From positions 1-39,459 of the forward strand of contig PGYS01000012.1 in NCBI GenBank assembly GCA_002839795.1: 39,459 nt of DNA, read 5' to 3'. The notes under the pieces were generated by a model. The model did no database searches and was not told where the DNA came from. It was given only the letters and a program-made list of their open reading frames with translations. The position numbers were made by a program, and so were the translations under genes. Of the stretch, positions 18,212-26,926 are shown piece after piece. Position 1 is the stretch's first letter. Every line of letters begins with the position of its first letter. Source of the DNA: Ignavibacteriae bacterium HGW-Ignavibacteriae-3. GTDB lineage: Bacteria; Bacteroidota; Ignavibacteria; Ignavibacteriales; Melioribacteraceae.

Positions 18212-18766
18212 TTAAACTTCTTCCCCGACTTTCTGTGCGAGTTCCATCCCTTTTTCCAGCGCTTCTTTATTGAGAGGAATGAGGTGGTGATATCTTTCCG
18301 GTAGAACTTTCTGAATCCCCTTAATGATATTCTCCATCTTAATAATCGGCTTCTTGTTTAAAAACGCGCCGAGTATAATCATATTCATAACTTTGGAATT
18401 CTTCAATTTTGCTGCTTCGTTAGCGGCTTCGATCGGGACAATATCTATATCTGTTCTGGTCGGCGGTTTTAAAATTGTACTGGCTTCATATAACAGGAGT
18501 CCGCCCGGTTTAACAGCATTTTCAAACTTATCAAGCGAGGGCTGATTGAGCGCAATAACGGTATCAAATCTAGTTAATATCGGGGAACTGATTTTTGTAT
18601 CGCTGATTATGGCTATACAATTTGCCGTGCCCCCTCTCATTTCAGGTCCATATGAAGGCATCCAGCTCACTTCTTTTTCTTCCATTACGCCGCTGTAGCA
18701 TAAAATCTGCCCCATTGATAAAACACCCTGCCCGCCGAATCCGGCAATTATCATCTCTTCTTGCAT
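18212..18766 (-). CDS. korC: 2-oxoacid:ferredoxin oxidoreductase, gamma subunit
   Basis: This is the gamma subunit of a four-subunit thiamine-dependent 2-oxoacid:ferredoxin oxidoreductase (184 aa). The family opening IIAGFGGQGVLSMGQIL (about 5-21), the PSYGPEMRGGTANCIAIIS segment and ALNQPSLDKF are typical of KorC/VorC/PorG. It starts two bases after the korB stop and ends the korDABC operon. Domain III is needed for assembly and CoA handling. The substrate (2-oxoglutarate or branched-chain 2-oxoacids) cannot be settled from this subunit; the symbol follows the closest gene organisation. Confidence 0.92.
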   Translation of the reverse strand: MQEEMIIAGFGGQGVLSMGQILCYSGVMEEKEVSWMPSYGPEMRGGTANCIAIISDTKISSPILTRFDTVIALNQPSLDKFENAVKPGGLLLYEASTILKPPTRTDIDIVPIEAANEAAKLKNSKVMNMIILGAFLNKKPIIKMENIIKGIQKVLPERYHHLIPLNKEALEKGMELAQKVGEEV

Positions 18767-18768
18767 AA

Positions 18769-19593
18769 TTATTCTCCTTTCTCTGCTTTGGGTACTTTAA
18801 TATCGCCGAGAGGATAAAACGGCAGCATATTTTCCTCCATCCATACATTTGAATCAACAGGATTCATTTTCCAATTGGAGGGACAGTTGGTAACGATCTC
18901 AACAAAGCTTAAACCTTTTTTTAATTCCTGGTATTTAAAGCCGTTCATAATGGCTTTTTTCGCCTTGCGGACGTTTACCGGATTATTAACGGCCGTGCGC
19001 GTGCAGTAATATACGCCGGGAAGTTGTGCTATAAGTTCCGTTATCTTAAGCGGATTGCCCATAATTTCAACGTCGCGTCCGTGAGGAGTTGTTGTAGATT
19101 TCATTCCAGGAAGAGTAGTGGGCGCCATCTGACCGCCGGTCATTCCGTAAATTCCGTTATTAATAAAAACGATCAAAATATTTTCACCGCGGTTGCACGT
19201 ATGAATTGTCTCTCCGGTTCCTATTGCGGCCAAATCGCCGTCGCCCTGATAAGAAAAAACATATTTATCAGGCATAACCCTTTTTATTCCCGTAGCAGCG
19301 GCGGAAGCGCGTCCATGCGGTGCCTCAGTCATGTCTATGTTCATATAATTATACATAAAAACCGAACAGCCGACCGGGGCAACGCCTATAGTTTTATTCT
19401 GAATTCCAAGCTCGTCAATTACTTCTGCAATCAGTCTGTGAGCCACACCGTGACCGCAGCCTGGACAGTAATGCATTGTAGTATCTATTAAAGTTTCGGT
19501 TCTTTCAAAAACCAAATTGTCATTTGTACAAATGTTTTCTTCGGAAATAATTTCCGAAAAGTGCTGTTCTTCAATCATAGTCTTTTCATTCAT
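18769..19593 (-). CDS. korB: 2-oxoacid:ferredoxin oxidoreductase, beta subunit (TPP-binding)
   Basis: The beta subunit binds thiamine diphosphate and Mg2+ and carries out decarboxylation (274 aa). The TPP/Mg motif is present as GDGDLAAIG followed about 28 residues on by NNGIYGMTGGQ. HYCPGCGHGVAHRL near residue 41 is the KorB/VorA/PorB lead, and PHGRASAAATGIKR follows. The first 40 residues (to TETLIDTTM) are longer than usual and Glu-rich. An internal start near the Met before HYCPGCGH is conceivable, but the 4-base overlap with korA favours 19593. Confidence 0.94.
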   Translation of the reverse strand: MNEKTMIEEQHFSEIISEENICTNDNLVFERTETLIDTTMHYCPGCGHGVAHRLIAEVIDELGIQNKTIGVAPVGCSVFMYNYMNIDMTEAPHGRASAAATGIKRVMPDKYVFSYQGDGDLAAIGTGETIHTCNRGENILIVFINNGIYGMTGGQMAPTTLPGMKSTTTPHGRDVEIMGNPLKITELIAQLPGVYYCTRTAVNNPVNVRKAKKAIMNGFKYQELKKGLSFVEIVTNCPSNWKMNPVDSNVWMEENMLPFYPLGDIKVPKAEKGE

Positions 19594-20660
19594 ACTGTTT
19601 CTCCCACAAATTTTTCTTCGAGCTTTAGTAGAATTTCTTCCGGAGTCGGGACAATTCCTCCCATTCTTCCGAGAAATTCCACAGGTATTTTTCCGTTTAC
19701 AGCGAGACGAACATCTTCAACCATTTGACCGGCATTCATTTCAACAGTTAAAAATCCCTTAGCCTGATCTGCCAGTTTATTCAGTTCATCATAGGGATAC
19801 GGATAGACAGTTATAGGCCTGAATACACCGACCTTAATTCCTTTCTCCCGTGCAAGCTGTGCGGCTTTATGGCAAATCCTTGCAACCAATCCGAAGGCAA
19901 CGAGAATTATCTCAGCATCTTCGCAATCAAATTTTTCGAATCTGATCTCTTCTTTTTCAATGGCTCTGTATTTTTTCTGAAGATGAAGATTAACTTCCTG
20001 CATTTGATCCGGTTCGATATGAAGCGATGTAATAAAATTTCGTTCTCGAGTTTTTGGTTTGCCCACAGTAGCCCAATCCGGATCCTCGGTTGATCTTGGC
20101 AGCTGATCCGGAAGCTGTACTTTTTCCATCATTTGTCCGAGAGCGCCGTCGGTTAAAATCAGAACAGGATTACGCCATTTGAATGCCAGATCAAACCCCA
20201 GTTTTACATGATCAACCATCTCCTGAACCGTAGAAGGAGCCAATACGATTAATTTATAATCGCCATGACCGCCTCCCTTAACGGCCTGGAAATAATCTCC
20301 CTGGGACGGCTGTATGGTACCGAGTCCCGGACCTCCGCGTACAACGTTCACAAGAAGACACGGAAGTTCAGCGCAGGCGATGTATGAAATTCCTTCCTGC
20401 ATAAGACTCATACCAGGTGAAGATGAAGAAGTCATGACTTTTTTTCCGGTTCCCGCAGCGCCGTAAATCATATTTATCGATGCGATTTCGCTTTCTGCCT
20501 GCAGGACCACCATTCCTGTTCTTTTTTGAGCATCTATTGTAAGATACTCAAGGATTTCAGATTGAGGAGTTATAGGATATCCGAAGTATCCGTCACATCC
20601 GGCAAGAATAGCGGCTTCCGCAAGAGCTTCATTTCCTTTCATTAATTTTAGTTCTTTCAT
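19590..20660 (-). CDS. korA: 2-oxoacid:ferredoxin oxidoreductase, alpha subunit
   Basis: The alpha subunit provides the pyrimidine-side TPP contact and the transketolase C-terminal domain (356 aa). The opening KGNEALAEAAILAGCDGYFG with YPITPQSEILEYL is the VorB/KorA hallmark. SSSPGMSLMQEGISYIACAE and RGGPGLGTIQPSQGDYFQ follow, and the C-terminal domain begins around EIILVAFG. It overlaps korD by four bases (ATGA) and korB by four, so the operon is translationally coupled. Length and lack of fusion fit the archaeal-type KorA or VorB form rather than fused bacterial ones. Substrate is likely 2-oxoglutarate or branched-chain 2-oxoacids. Confidence 0.94.
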   Translation of the reverse strand: MKELKLMKGNEALAEAAILAGCDGYFGYPITPQSEILEYLTIDAQKRTGMVVLQAESEIASINMIYGAAGTGKKVMTSSSSPGMSLMQEGISYIACAELPCLLVNVVRGGPGLGTIQPSQGDYFQAVKGGGHGDYKLIVLAPSTVQEMVDHVKLGFDLAFKWRNPVLILTDGALGQMMEKVQLPDQLPRSTEDPDWATVGKPKTRERNFITSLHIEPDQMQEVNLHLQKKYRAIEKEEIRFEKFDCEDAEIILVAFGLVARICHKAAQLAREKGIKVGVFRPITVYPYPYDELNKLADQAKGFLTVEMNAGQMVEDVRLAVNGKIPVEFLGRMGGIVPTPEEILLKLEEKFVGETV

Positions 20661-20944
20661 GAGCTCACCGTTACAGTTATATCACCTGTTACATTTGAAA
20701 TTGTTGCCACGCGCTCCTTTTTCTTTTCAGTTTTCCGGTACACTTTTATTATTCCATCCGGACAAACAAGTGCGCAATTTGTACAACCTGTACAATTATC
20801 CTCTATTTTTACAATATAGTGATAGCCCTTCGAATTAATTTTCCGTGATAATTCAAGGGAATCCTGCGGACAAGCCACTGCACACAGTTCACATCCCTTA
20901 CATTTCTCGATATCAATTAAAATATCGCCTTTAACTTTTGCCAT
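20657..20944 (-). CDS. korD: 2-oxoacid:ferredoxin oxidoreductase, delta subunit (2x 4Fe-4S ferredoxin)
   Basis: The delta subunit is a ferredoxin-like protein that takes electrons from the TPP site (95 aa). Cluster one is CKGCELCAVACP, and cluster two is CTGCTNCALVCP, each a C-x2-C-x2-C-x3-C-P motif. The last 25 residues (KTEKKKERVATISNVTGDIT) are a basic then beta-prone tail not needed for clusters. AAGGTGAGG lies just upstream of the ATG at 20944. It is the first gene of korDABC, and a terminator-like hairpin stands in its leader. Confidence 0.93.
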   Translation of the reverse strand: MAKVKGDILIDIEKCKGCELCAVACPQDSLELSRKINSKGYHYIVKIEDNCTGCTNCALVCPDGIIKVYRKTEKKKERVATISNVTGDITVTVSS

Positions 20945-20963
20945 AATTTTACCTCACCTTATT

Positions 20964-21000
20964 AAACAAAAAAAGGTTACAGCAAATGCCATAACCTTTT
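20964..21000 (-). terminator. Terminator-like hairpin in the korD leader
   Basis: On the minus strand AAAAGGTTA (21000-20992), a 12-base loop, TAACCTTTT (20979-20971) and then TTTGTTT form an intrinsic-terminator shape. It ends only about 20 bases before the korD ATG and upstream of its ribosome site. It may stop read-through from lipA about 360 bases away, or act as an attenuator of korDABC. Confidence 0.7.
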
Positions 21001-21356
21001 AGGTATTCTTCTATTTTAATATTAATTATTTCCACCAAAATTCCGTTCATTAAATGTCCCGATAAAATAAAAAATAAAGAAACTTACGTGCCAACACGAA
21101 CAATTACCAGAAAATTATTTTAACGCGTTAAATCAATTTATTCAAGGTTTTTTTGATGGATGAACTTTTCGATTCCCCGCCTAACCATCATATTTTCTAT
21201 AATTGAGAATTAGAATTAAGGATTGAGAAAAATGGTCCTTGCCTTGAGTGCCGAAAAATAAGGAATTTTTATGGAACATCAATAGAGAAGAAAATTCAAT
21301 TTGGGTCTGAAAGTTGGGTTATTATGGCCAAAAAATCTCTAAAACCGGTATAACTG
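21001..21356. other. Non-coding interval between lipA and korD leader
   Basis: No gene was found here. It contains the 14-base perfect palindrome TTTAACGCGTTAAA at 21119-21132 (a possible operator) and a stretch ATTGAGAATTAGAATTAAGG with GATTGAGAA at 21203-21230, like the GAGAATT repeats elsewhere. No full promoter consensus match was seen for korD. Confidence 0.5.
21119..21132. promoter_or_regulatory. Candidate operator palindrome upstream of korDABC
   Basis: TTTAACGCGTTAAA is a perfect 14-base palindrome about 175 bases upstream of the korD start, in non-coding DNA. The symmetry suggests a dimeric regulator. No regulator is identified, so this rests on symmetry alone. Confidence 0.35.
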
Positions 21357-22262
21357 TTATTTATCCATTTCAGCATGTTTATCGGCATGATACGAGCTTC
21401 TCACGAGGGGGGATGATTCCACTGCCCTTAAACCTAGCCCTAATCCATAATCCTTATAGAACTTGAATTCATCAAGAGTCACATATCTGTGAACCGGTAA
21501 ATGATTTTTTGTGGGCTGGAGGTACTGTCCTATCGTCATTATATCGCAGCCGTGATTATAAATATCATTAATCAGTTCAATAACCTCTTCTTTAGTCTCA
21601 CCAATCCCTACCATTATTCCGCTTTTTGTTCTCAGTTCTTTATCTTTGAACCAGCGGATCAATTCGAGACTGCGCTCATATTTTGCCTGCGGGCGGACAC
21701 CGTGGTACAATCTCTTTACAGTTTCAAGATTGTGATTAAGAATATCCGGAGGATTCTGTAAAATTATATTAAATGCATCTTCCTCGCCCTTAAAATCAGG
21801 GATAAGAATTTCTATAGTTGTATCCTTCATACATTCGCGAATCAACCGGACAGTCTCTGAAAATATTGACGCACCGCCATCCTTCAATTCATCCCGGTCG
21901 ACCGATGTAATGACAACATGCTTAAGGTTCAATGCTTCCACCGATTCGGCTACGCGTCTCGGTTCATCCAGATCAAGTTCGTTTGGAATTCCGACTTTGA
22001 TATTGCAGAACCCGCAGCTTCGGGTACATGTATCACCCAGAATCATAAATGTAGCAGTTCTTCTGTTCCAGCATTCGGCAAGATTCGGACATTTTGCTTC
22101 CTCACACACCGTATTCAATTTTGATTTGCGCATCAGCTCGTGAACTTCTTTATAATTGTGCCCGGTTGGAAGACGTACTTTAAGCCATTCCGGCCGTTTG
22201 CCAAGCTCGGGTCTTTCTTTCTCTATAATTTCTGCAAATTTTTTCTGATGCTGATTGATCAA
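21357..22262 (-). CDS. lipA: Lipoyl synthase
   Basis: This radical SAM enzyme inserts two sulfurs into protein-bound octanoyl groups to form lipoate (301 aa). Auxiliary cluster ligands are C53, C58 and C64 (CEEAKCPNLAECW), and the SAM cluster is C79-x3-C83-x2-C86 (CTRSCGFC). The C-terminal segment VESSPLVRSSYHAD contains the Arg-Ser-Ser-Tyr motif whose Ser caps the auxiliary cluster. It ends the lpdA-lipB-E1-E2-lipA operon, 74 bases after the E2 gene. Together with LipB it provides de novo lipoylation for the E2 encoded next door. Confidence 0.97.
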   Translation of the reverse strand: MINQHQKKFAEIIEKERPELGKRPEWLKVRLPTGHNYKEVHELMRKSKLNTVCEEAKCPNLAECWNRRTATFMILGDTCTRSCGFCNIKVGIPNELDLDEPRRVAESVEALNLKHVVITSVDRDELKDGGASIFSETVRLIRECMKDTTIEILIPDFKGEEDAFNIILQNPPDILNHNLETVKRLYHGVRPQAKYERSLELIRWFKDKELRTKSGIMVGIGETKEEVIELINDIYNHGCDIMTIGQYLQPTKNHLPVHRYVTLDEFKFYKDYGLGLGLRAVESSPLVRSSYHADKHAEMDK

Positions 22263-22336
22263 AATTTTCTCCTCAACTCTTAATAAGATTTTCCATCATC
22301 TTGCTCAGGTAAATCATAATAGTAGGAACATCCCCT

Positions 22337-23944
22337 TCACACAATTGCGGTATCAAAATTTTCCAGTGTTTCTTTAACAAACTTTAAGAATTTCCCTCCG
22401 AGCATTCCGTCAACTAACCGGTGATCATGGCTAAGAGACAAATACATCATCGGTTTGATGGCTATACTTTCCAATCCATTATTATCTACGACTACCGGCT
22501 TCTTTGTAACGGCACCGACACCAAGAATTCCGACTTCGGGCTGATTAATTATAGGGGTGCCGAATAATGATCCGAAGACGCCGTAATTTGTAATTGAGAA
22601 GGTTCCGTCAACGATATCCTCCATAACCAACTTTTTTGTCCTTGCTCTCAATCCTATATCCGCAATAGATTTTGCAAGTCCACGTATATTTTTTTCATCA
22701 GCGTTTTTAATATTAGGTACAATCAGACCGTTCGGCTCCACAGCCACGGCAATACCAAGATTGATATTCCGCTTCATCAGAATACTATTCCCGTCAACGG
22801 AAGAATTCATCAAAGGGAATTCCCTGAGTGCTTTAATAACCGCATAAGATATGAAAGGCATGTACGTAAGCTTGAACTCCTCTTTAGCCAGATAATAGTC
22901 ACGGTTCTTTTCAATAAAATTGTGAACTATAGACATATCTACTTCCAGAACAGCGGTCACATGCACAGATGTATCACGGCTGTTCACCATATGAGTCATT
23001 ATTCTCTGACGGATATTATCCATAGGTATCACTTCGCTGACCTGACCGGAAGAGGATTTTACAATTTCAGATTTAGCCGCGATATTTTGCTCGCCGCTTT
23101 GAATATTTGCTCCCGGGCTGGAAGCTTTACCGGCTTTTCTTTTCCCAACATATTTGAGAATATCGTTTTTTGTAACCCTTCCGCCGGTTCCGGTTCCTAT
23201 AACCGTTTCCAGTTCACTCATAGAAATTCCTTCCACCCTGGCGATATTTAACACAAGAGGTGAGTAAAATATATTAGAATCCTCATTGGATATATTGGGG
23301 AGGGGGAATGTAGACTTATCTTTTTTCTTTTCCACACCGGCATCGGGAGAAATGACTGCTTCTTCAGCTTTTAATACCGATTTTTCTTTGGCAGTTCCGC
23401 CGGTAGTTGAAATTTTAGCAACAGCTACTCCAACGGGTACAATATCATTTACACTGAATAATATTTCTTTCATTATGCCGTCGACCGGAGACGGAACTTC
23501 GGTATCAACTTTATCTGTACTGATCTCAAGAATAATTTCATCGCGCGAGACCTTATCGCCTACGTTCTTATGCCACTTAAGGATGGTGCCTTCCATAATA
23601 GACTCACCCATTTTAGGCATTGGCACATCAATCAATTCACCTCCCACCTGTCTTGTAGAAGGAATTTCCTTTTTTATTTCAACTTCGGGTTCAGCGGCAG
23701 ATTCTCCGTTGGTTTCGATTACTGCCACAACAGTTCCCACAACTACAGTCTCCTGCTCAAAAACTTTAATATCTGCCAATACTCCTTCTTCGGGAGAGGG
23801 AATTTCAGTATCAACTTTATCGGTGCTTATTTCATAAATAATCTCATCCTTGTGGACCTTCTCCCCTTTCTTTTTGTGCCATTTAATAATGGTGCCCTCA
23901 GTTATGCTTTCACCCATTTGAGGCATTATAATATTAACTCTCAT
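22337..23944 (-). CDS. 2-oxoacid dehydrogenase E2 (acyltransferase), two lipoyl domains
   Basis: This is the core acyltransferase of a 2-oxoacid dehydrogenase complex (535 aa). Two lipoyl domains carry the target lysines K43 and K145, each in the identical context EISTDKVDTE. A linker follows, then the E3/E1-binding domain (about 228-268, with GTGTGGRVTKNDILKYV). The catalytic domain contains SHDHRLVDGM with H508 and D512 in place. Two lipoyl domains are unusual, because most branched-chain and 2-oxoglutarate E2s have one. The neighbouring fused E1 points to a branched-chain 2-oxoacid complex, but pyruvate cannot be excluded, so no symbol is given. Confidence 0.93.
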   Translation of the reverse strand: MRVNIIMPQMGESITEGTIIKWHKKKGEKVHKDEIIYEISTDKVDTEIPSPEEGVLADIKVFEQETVVVGTVVAVIETNGESAAEPEVEIKKEIPSTRQVGGELIDVPMPKMGESIMEGTILKWHKNVGDKVSRDEIILEISTDKVDTEVPSPVDGIMKEILFSVNDIVPVGVAVAKISTTGGTAKEKSVLKAEEAVISPDAGVEKKKDKSTFPLPNISNEDSNIFYSPLVLNIARVEGISMSELETVIGTGTGGRVTKNDILKYVGKRKAGKASSPGANIQSGEQNIAAKSEIVKSSSGQVSEVIPMDNIRQRIMTHMVNSRDTSVHVTAVLEVDMSIVHNFIEKNRDYYLAKEEFKLTYMPFISYAVIKALREFPLMNSSVDGNSILMKRNINLGIAVAVEPNGLIVPNIKNADEKNIRGLAKSIADIGLRARTKKLVMEDIVDGTFSITNYGVFGSLFGTPIINQPEVGILGVGAVTKKPVVVDNNGLESIAIKPMMYLSLSHDHRLVDGMLGGKFLKFVKETLENFDTAIV

Positions 23945-24052
23945 TTAAGACTCCTAGAAAATTCTATTTCCGCTGCTATTAAACGAATCATCTGATCTAT
24001 TTATTTGAAAGAGTACATCGATTACCTAACGGCAGAATCATTGATTATACTG

Positions 24053-26137
24053 TCAATACTTTAATAATTTTTTGACTTCATTATAAACTCTATCTCTGTT
24101 TGGAAGAATTGCATTCTCCAGAACCGGATGAAACGCAATCGGAGTATCGAGCGCTCCGATTCTTTTTACCGGACCGTCCAAGAATTCAAAACAGTTTTCA
24201 GTTACAAGAGCTGAAATCTCTGCACCGAAACCGGCCGTTAATGTATCCTCATGAATAATCATTGCCTTCCCTGTTTTCCTTACAGATTTATATATTGTAT
24301 CCACATCGAGGGGCGCAATCGTTCTAATATCAACTAATTCAACCGAGAAACCTTCATCTTCTAACTTCTTAACAGCAAAGTTAGATTCATGAACCAGCGC
24401 ACCCCATGTAATAATTGAAAGATCGTTCCCCTCTTTTACGATTTTTGCTTTGCCAAATGGAACCAGATAATCTGCATCGGGTTCGGGAGAAGTCGCATAG
24501 CTTTGTCTGTACAATCCTTTGTGCTCTAAAAACATTACAGGATCATTGATACGGAGCGCAGTTTTTAATAACCCTTTTGCATCGGCAGCATTTGACGGGT
24601 ACGCAATAAGCAGGCCCGGTATGTGCGCGAAAAATCCTTCTATGTTTTGACTGTGATACAATCCGCCGTGTATGTACCCTCCTACAGCCACACGAGTTAC
24701 TACGGGTGCTTCAAATAAATTATTTGAACGGTAGCGGAACATTGACATCTCATCTCGATACTGCATAAAAGCAGGCCAGATGTAGTCTCCAAATTGGATT
24801 TCAACACATGGTTTTAATCCGGTTAATGCCATACCAATAGCCGCGCCTACGATGCTCGCTTCCGCAAGTGGAGAATTAAATACACGGTCATTTCCAAAAG
24901 CAGTTGATAATCCTTTTGTTGCAGTAAAGACCCCGCCTTTTCCATCGGCTACATCCTCGCCGAATACATAAATTTTATCACTGCGTTCCATCTCCTCGCG
25001 CAACGCGTGGTTAATCGCGTCAACAAGAACTATCGGTTTTCCTTCATGTGTAAGTTTTTCATATTCGAGTCTGTCCCGCTTTCCGGATTCATCAAGGACA
25101 TAGCGGACTGCAGTGTCTGCCGACGGGTCATCCTGCTTTAATGCCCAATCAGCTGCTTCGGTAATGTGATTTGTAATTTCTTTTTTGAATTCGGTATACG
25201 ATAATTCTGTAAGCACATCATTCTTGATCAAGTAGTTTGAAAAGAGTATGATGGGATCCTTCTTCAAGTCTTCTTTTAATGATTCATCCGGTCTATATTT
25301 TTTCTGATCGTCAGACGATGAATGAGAAAATAATCTTACAACGTGCGCCTCAATTAAAACCGGACCTTTTCCTTGGCGCGCATATTTAAACGCGGTTTGA
25401 GCGGCAGCATGTGATTTTAAGAAATCCGTTCCATCAACATCCATCCGTAAAAGATTTTCATAACCTTTCATCATCTCAACAATCGAAGCATTTTTTCCAC
25501 CGCTTTGCTCCTGTACCGGGACCGAAATGGCCCATTTATTATTTTCTATAACAAAAACAACAGGCAGTTTTTCACGGCTTGCCCAGTTAACGGCTTCATG
25601 AAATTCTCCCTGAGAGGTCGTTCCCTCTCCGCTGCTAACATAAACTACTCCGTTAATTCCCCTTCTCTTCATGGAGAGTGCGGCACCGACAGCCTGTAAA
25701 AATTGCGTTCCCGTTGGACTAGATTGAGTTGGTACATTTCCTTCTTTTGATGACCAGTGACATGCCATCTGTCTTCCGCCGGTCATCGGGTCATCGGCTT
25801 TACCTAAAAATCCTAAAAAAATATCTTCGGGTTTAACACCGAGCGAAATAGTATAACACATATCGCGGTAATATGGGAATCCCCAATCCACCCCCACATT
25901 CATTGCAAGACCGCAAGCAACCTGAATTGCCTCATGACCGGCACCGGATATATGAAATGTTGCCTTGCCCTGTTTTATCAAAGTCATCACTTTGTTATCA
26001 ATTGTCCGGCTTATGCTCATAATTCTCAGAGCATTCATCAGTTCTTTTTTAGTTAATCCGCCGAATGAGTCGATCTTGCCGGTCGGAGTGGACCCGTTGC
26101 TTTTATCGATTGCCGTTTCAATTTTTTCTTTTGCCAT
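24053..26137 (-). CDS. 2-oxoacid dehydrogenase E1, alpha-beta fusion
   Basis: This TPP-dependent decarboxylase has its alpha and beta chains in one polypeptide (694 aa). The N-terminal half (about 30-350) has the TPP/Mg motif GEGTTSQGEFHEAVNW...NNKWAIS and the BCKDH-like loop RLFSHSSSDDQKKYR. The C-terminal half (about 365-694) is the beta chain, with FGEDVADGKGGVF, NSPLAEASIVG and EIQFGDYIWPA. The fused layout and loop sequence suggest branched-chain 2-oxoacids as substrate, making NADH through LpdA. A short N-terminal lead (1-28) is charged and probably flexible. It sits 69 bases after lipB and 108 before the E2. Confidence 0.94.
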   Translation of the reverse strand: MAKEKIETAIDKSNGSTPTGKIDSFGGLTKKELMNALRIMSISRTIDNKVMTLIKQGKATFHISGAGHEAIQVACGLAMNVGVDWGFPYYRDMCYTISLGVKPEDIFLGFLGKADDPMTGGRQMACHWSSKEGNVPTQSSPTGTQFLQAVGAALSMKRRGINGVVYVSSGEGTTSQGEFHEAVNWASREKLPVVFVIENNKWAISVPVQEQSGGKNASIVEMMKGYENLLRMDVDGTDFLKSHAAAQTAFKYARQGKGPVLIEAHVVRLFSHSSSDDQKKYRPDESLKEDLKKDPIILFSNYLIKNDVLTELSYTEFKKEITNHITEAADWALKQDDPSADTAVRYVLDESGKRDRLEYEKLTHEGKPIVLVDAINHALREEMERSDKIYVFGEDVADGKGGVFTATKGLSTAFGNDRVFNSPLAEASIVGAAIGMALTGLKPCVEIQFGDYIWPAFMQYRDEMSMFRYRSNNLFEAPVVTRVAVGGYIHGGLYHSQNIEGFFAHIPGLLIAYPSNAADAKGLLKTALRINDPVMFLEHKGLYRQSYATSPEPDADYLVPFGKAKIVKEGNDLSIITWGALVHESNFAVKKLEDEGFSVELVDIRTIAPLDVDTIYKSVRKTGKAMIIHEDTLTAGFGAEISALVTENCFEFLDGPVKRIGALDTPIAFHPVLENAILPNRDRVYNEVKKLLKY

Positions 26138-26206
26138 TTACTTTTCCTTTGTGATTTCTTTGTGTCTTATTAGCTCAGTGCCAAAACCGAAATTTGAGCC
26201 GCCAAG

Positions 26207-26926
26207 TCACAGAGGAATGGTTAAAGATTTTTCTAATAAAATATTTTTCTCTTTTATGGAATGCGCACCATATCCAAACACTTCAGAAAAATTTTCAATC
26301 AATTTCGCTTTAACCCCGCCTAAATTAATTTCTCTGCCAAGTTCATGTTGAAGCGATGTTACACCTTTACCTTTTATACCGCAAGGAATAATACCGTTGA
26401 AATATGAAAGATCGGTATTAACATTAAGCGCAAATCCGTGCATTGTAATCCACCTGCTTACCTTGATTCCGATTGCCGCAATTTTTCTATCGCCGAACCA
26501 AACTCCGGTGAACTTAGAATTTCGTTCAGTCTTTAAGCCATATTCAGCGCATGTACGGATTATTATTTCTTCCAGCCCGCGCAAGTATAAATGGGTGTCT
26601 TCTTTCCAATGGCTTAGATTTATTATCGGATAACCAACAATCTGTCCAGGTCCATGATAAGTAATATCACCGCCACGGTCAATGTCATAAACACTAACAC
26701 CGCGTTCTTTAAGTTGTTCCTCCGAACTGACTAAATTTTCTTTATCGGCGACTTTGCCGAGAGTAAAAGTGTGCGGATGCTCAAGCAGGAAGAGCGTATC
26801 GTCAATTTCGTTTCGACGACGAAGCTCGAAAATTTCTTTCTGAAGATCCCAAGCATATTTATAATCTATCATGCCGAGATCGCAGTAATCAAAGGTTCTA
26901 TATATGGATTGATTCGCCATAGGCAT
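26207..26926 (-). CDS. lipB: Octanoyltransferase (lipoate-protein ligase B)
   Basis: LipB moves octanoate from acyl carrier protein to the lipoyl domains (239 aa), the step before LipA. The RGGDITYHGPGQIVGYP motif (84-100), catalytic K148 in DRKIAAIGIK and acyl-accepting C182 in IIPCGIKGKGVTS are all present, 34 residues apart as in characterised LipB. The start at 26926 overlaps the end of lpdA by 29 bases and has GGAAG nine bases upstream; the second Met (26920) is an alternative. Its place inside the dehydrogenase operon ties cofactor synthesis to the E2 substrate. Confidence 0.96.
   Translation of the reverse strand: MPMANQSIYRTFDYCDLGMIDYKYAWDLQKEIFELRRRNEIDDTLFLLEHPHTFTLGKVADKENLVSSEEQLKERGVSVYDIDRGGDITYHGPGQIVGYPIINLSHWKEDTHLYLRGLEEIIIRTCAEYGLKTERNSKFTGVWFGDRKIAAIGIKVSRWITMHGFALNVNTDLSYFNGIIPCGIKGKGVTSLQHELGREINLGGVKAKLIENFSEVFGYGAHSIKEKNILLEKSLTIPL

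Noticed and set aside
23286-23837. 183-codon open frame opposite the E2 gene
   Set aside because: It is the antisense reading of the lipoyl domains, with repetitive Ser/Thr composition and no ribosome site.
23450-23870. CRISPR or assembly artefact from repeated DNA
   Set aside because: There are only two similar segments, both in frame and encoding lipoyl domains, so it is a domain duplication.
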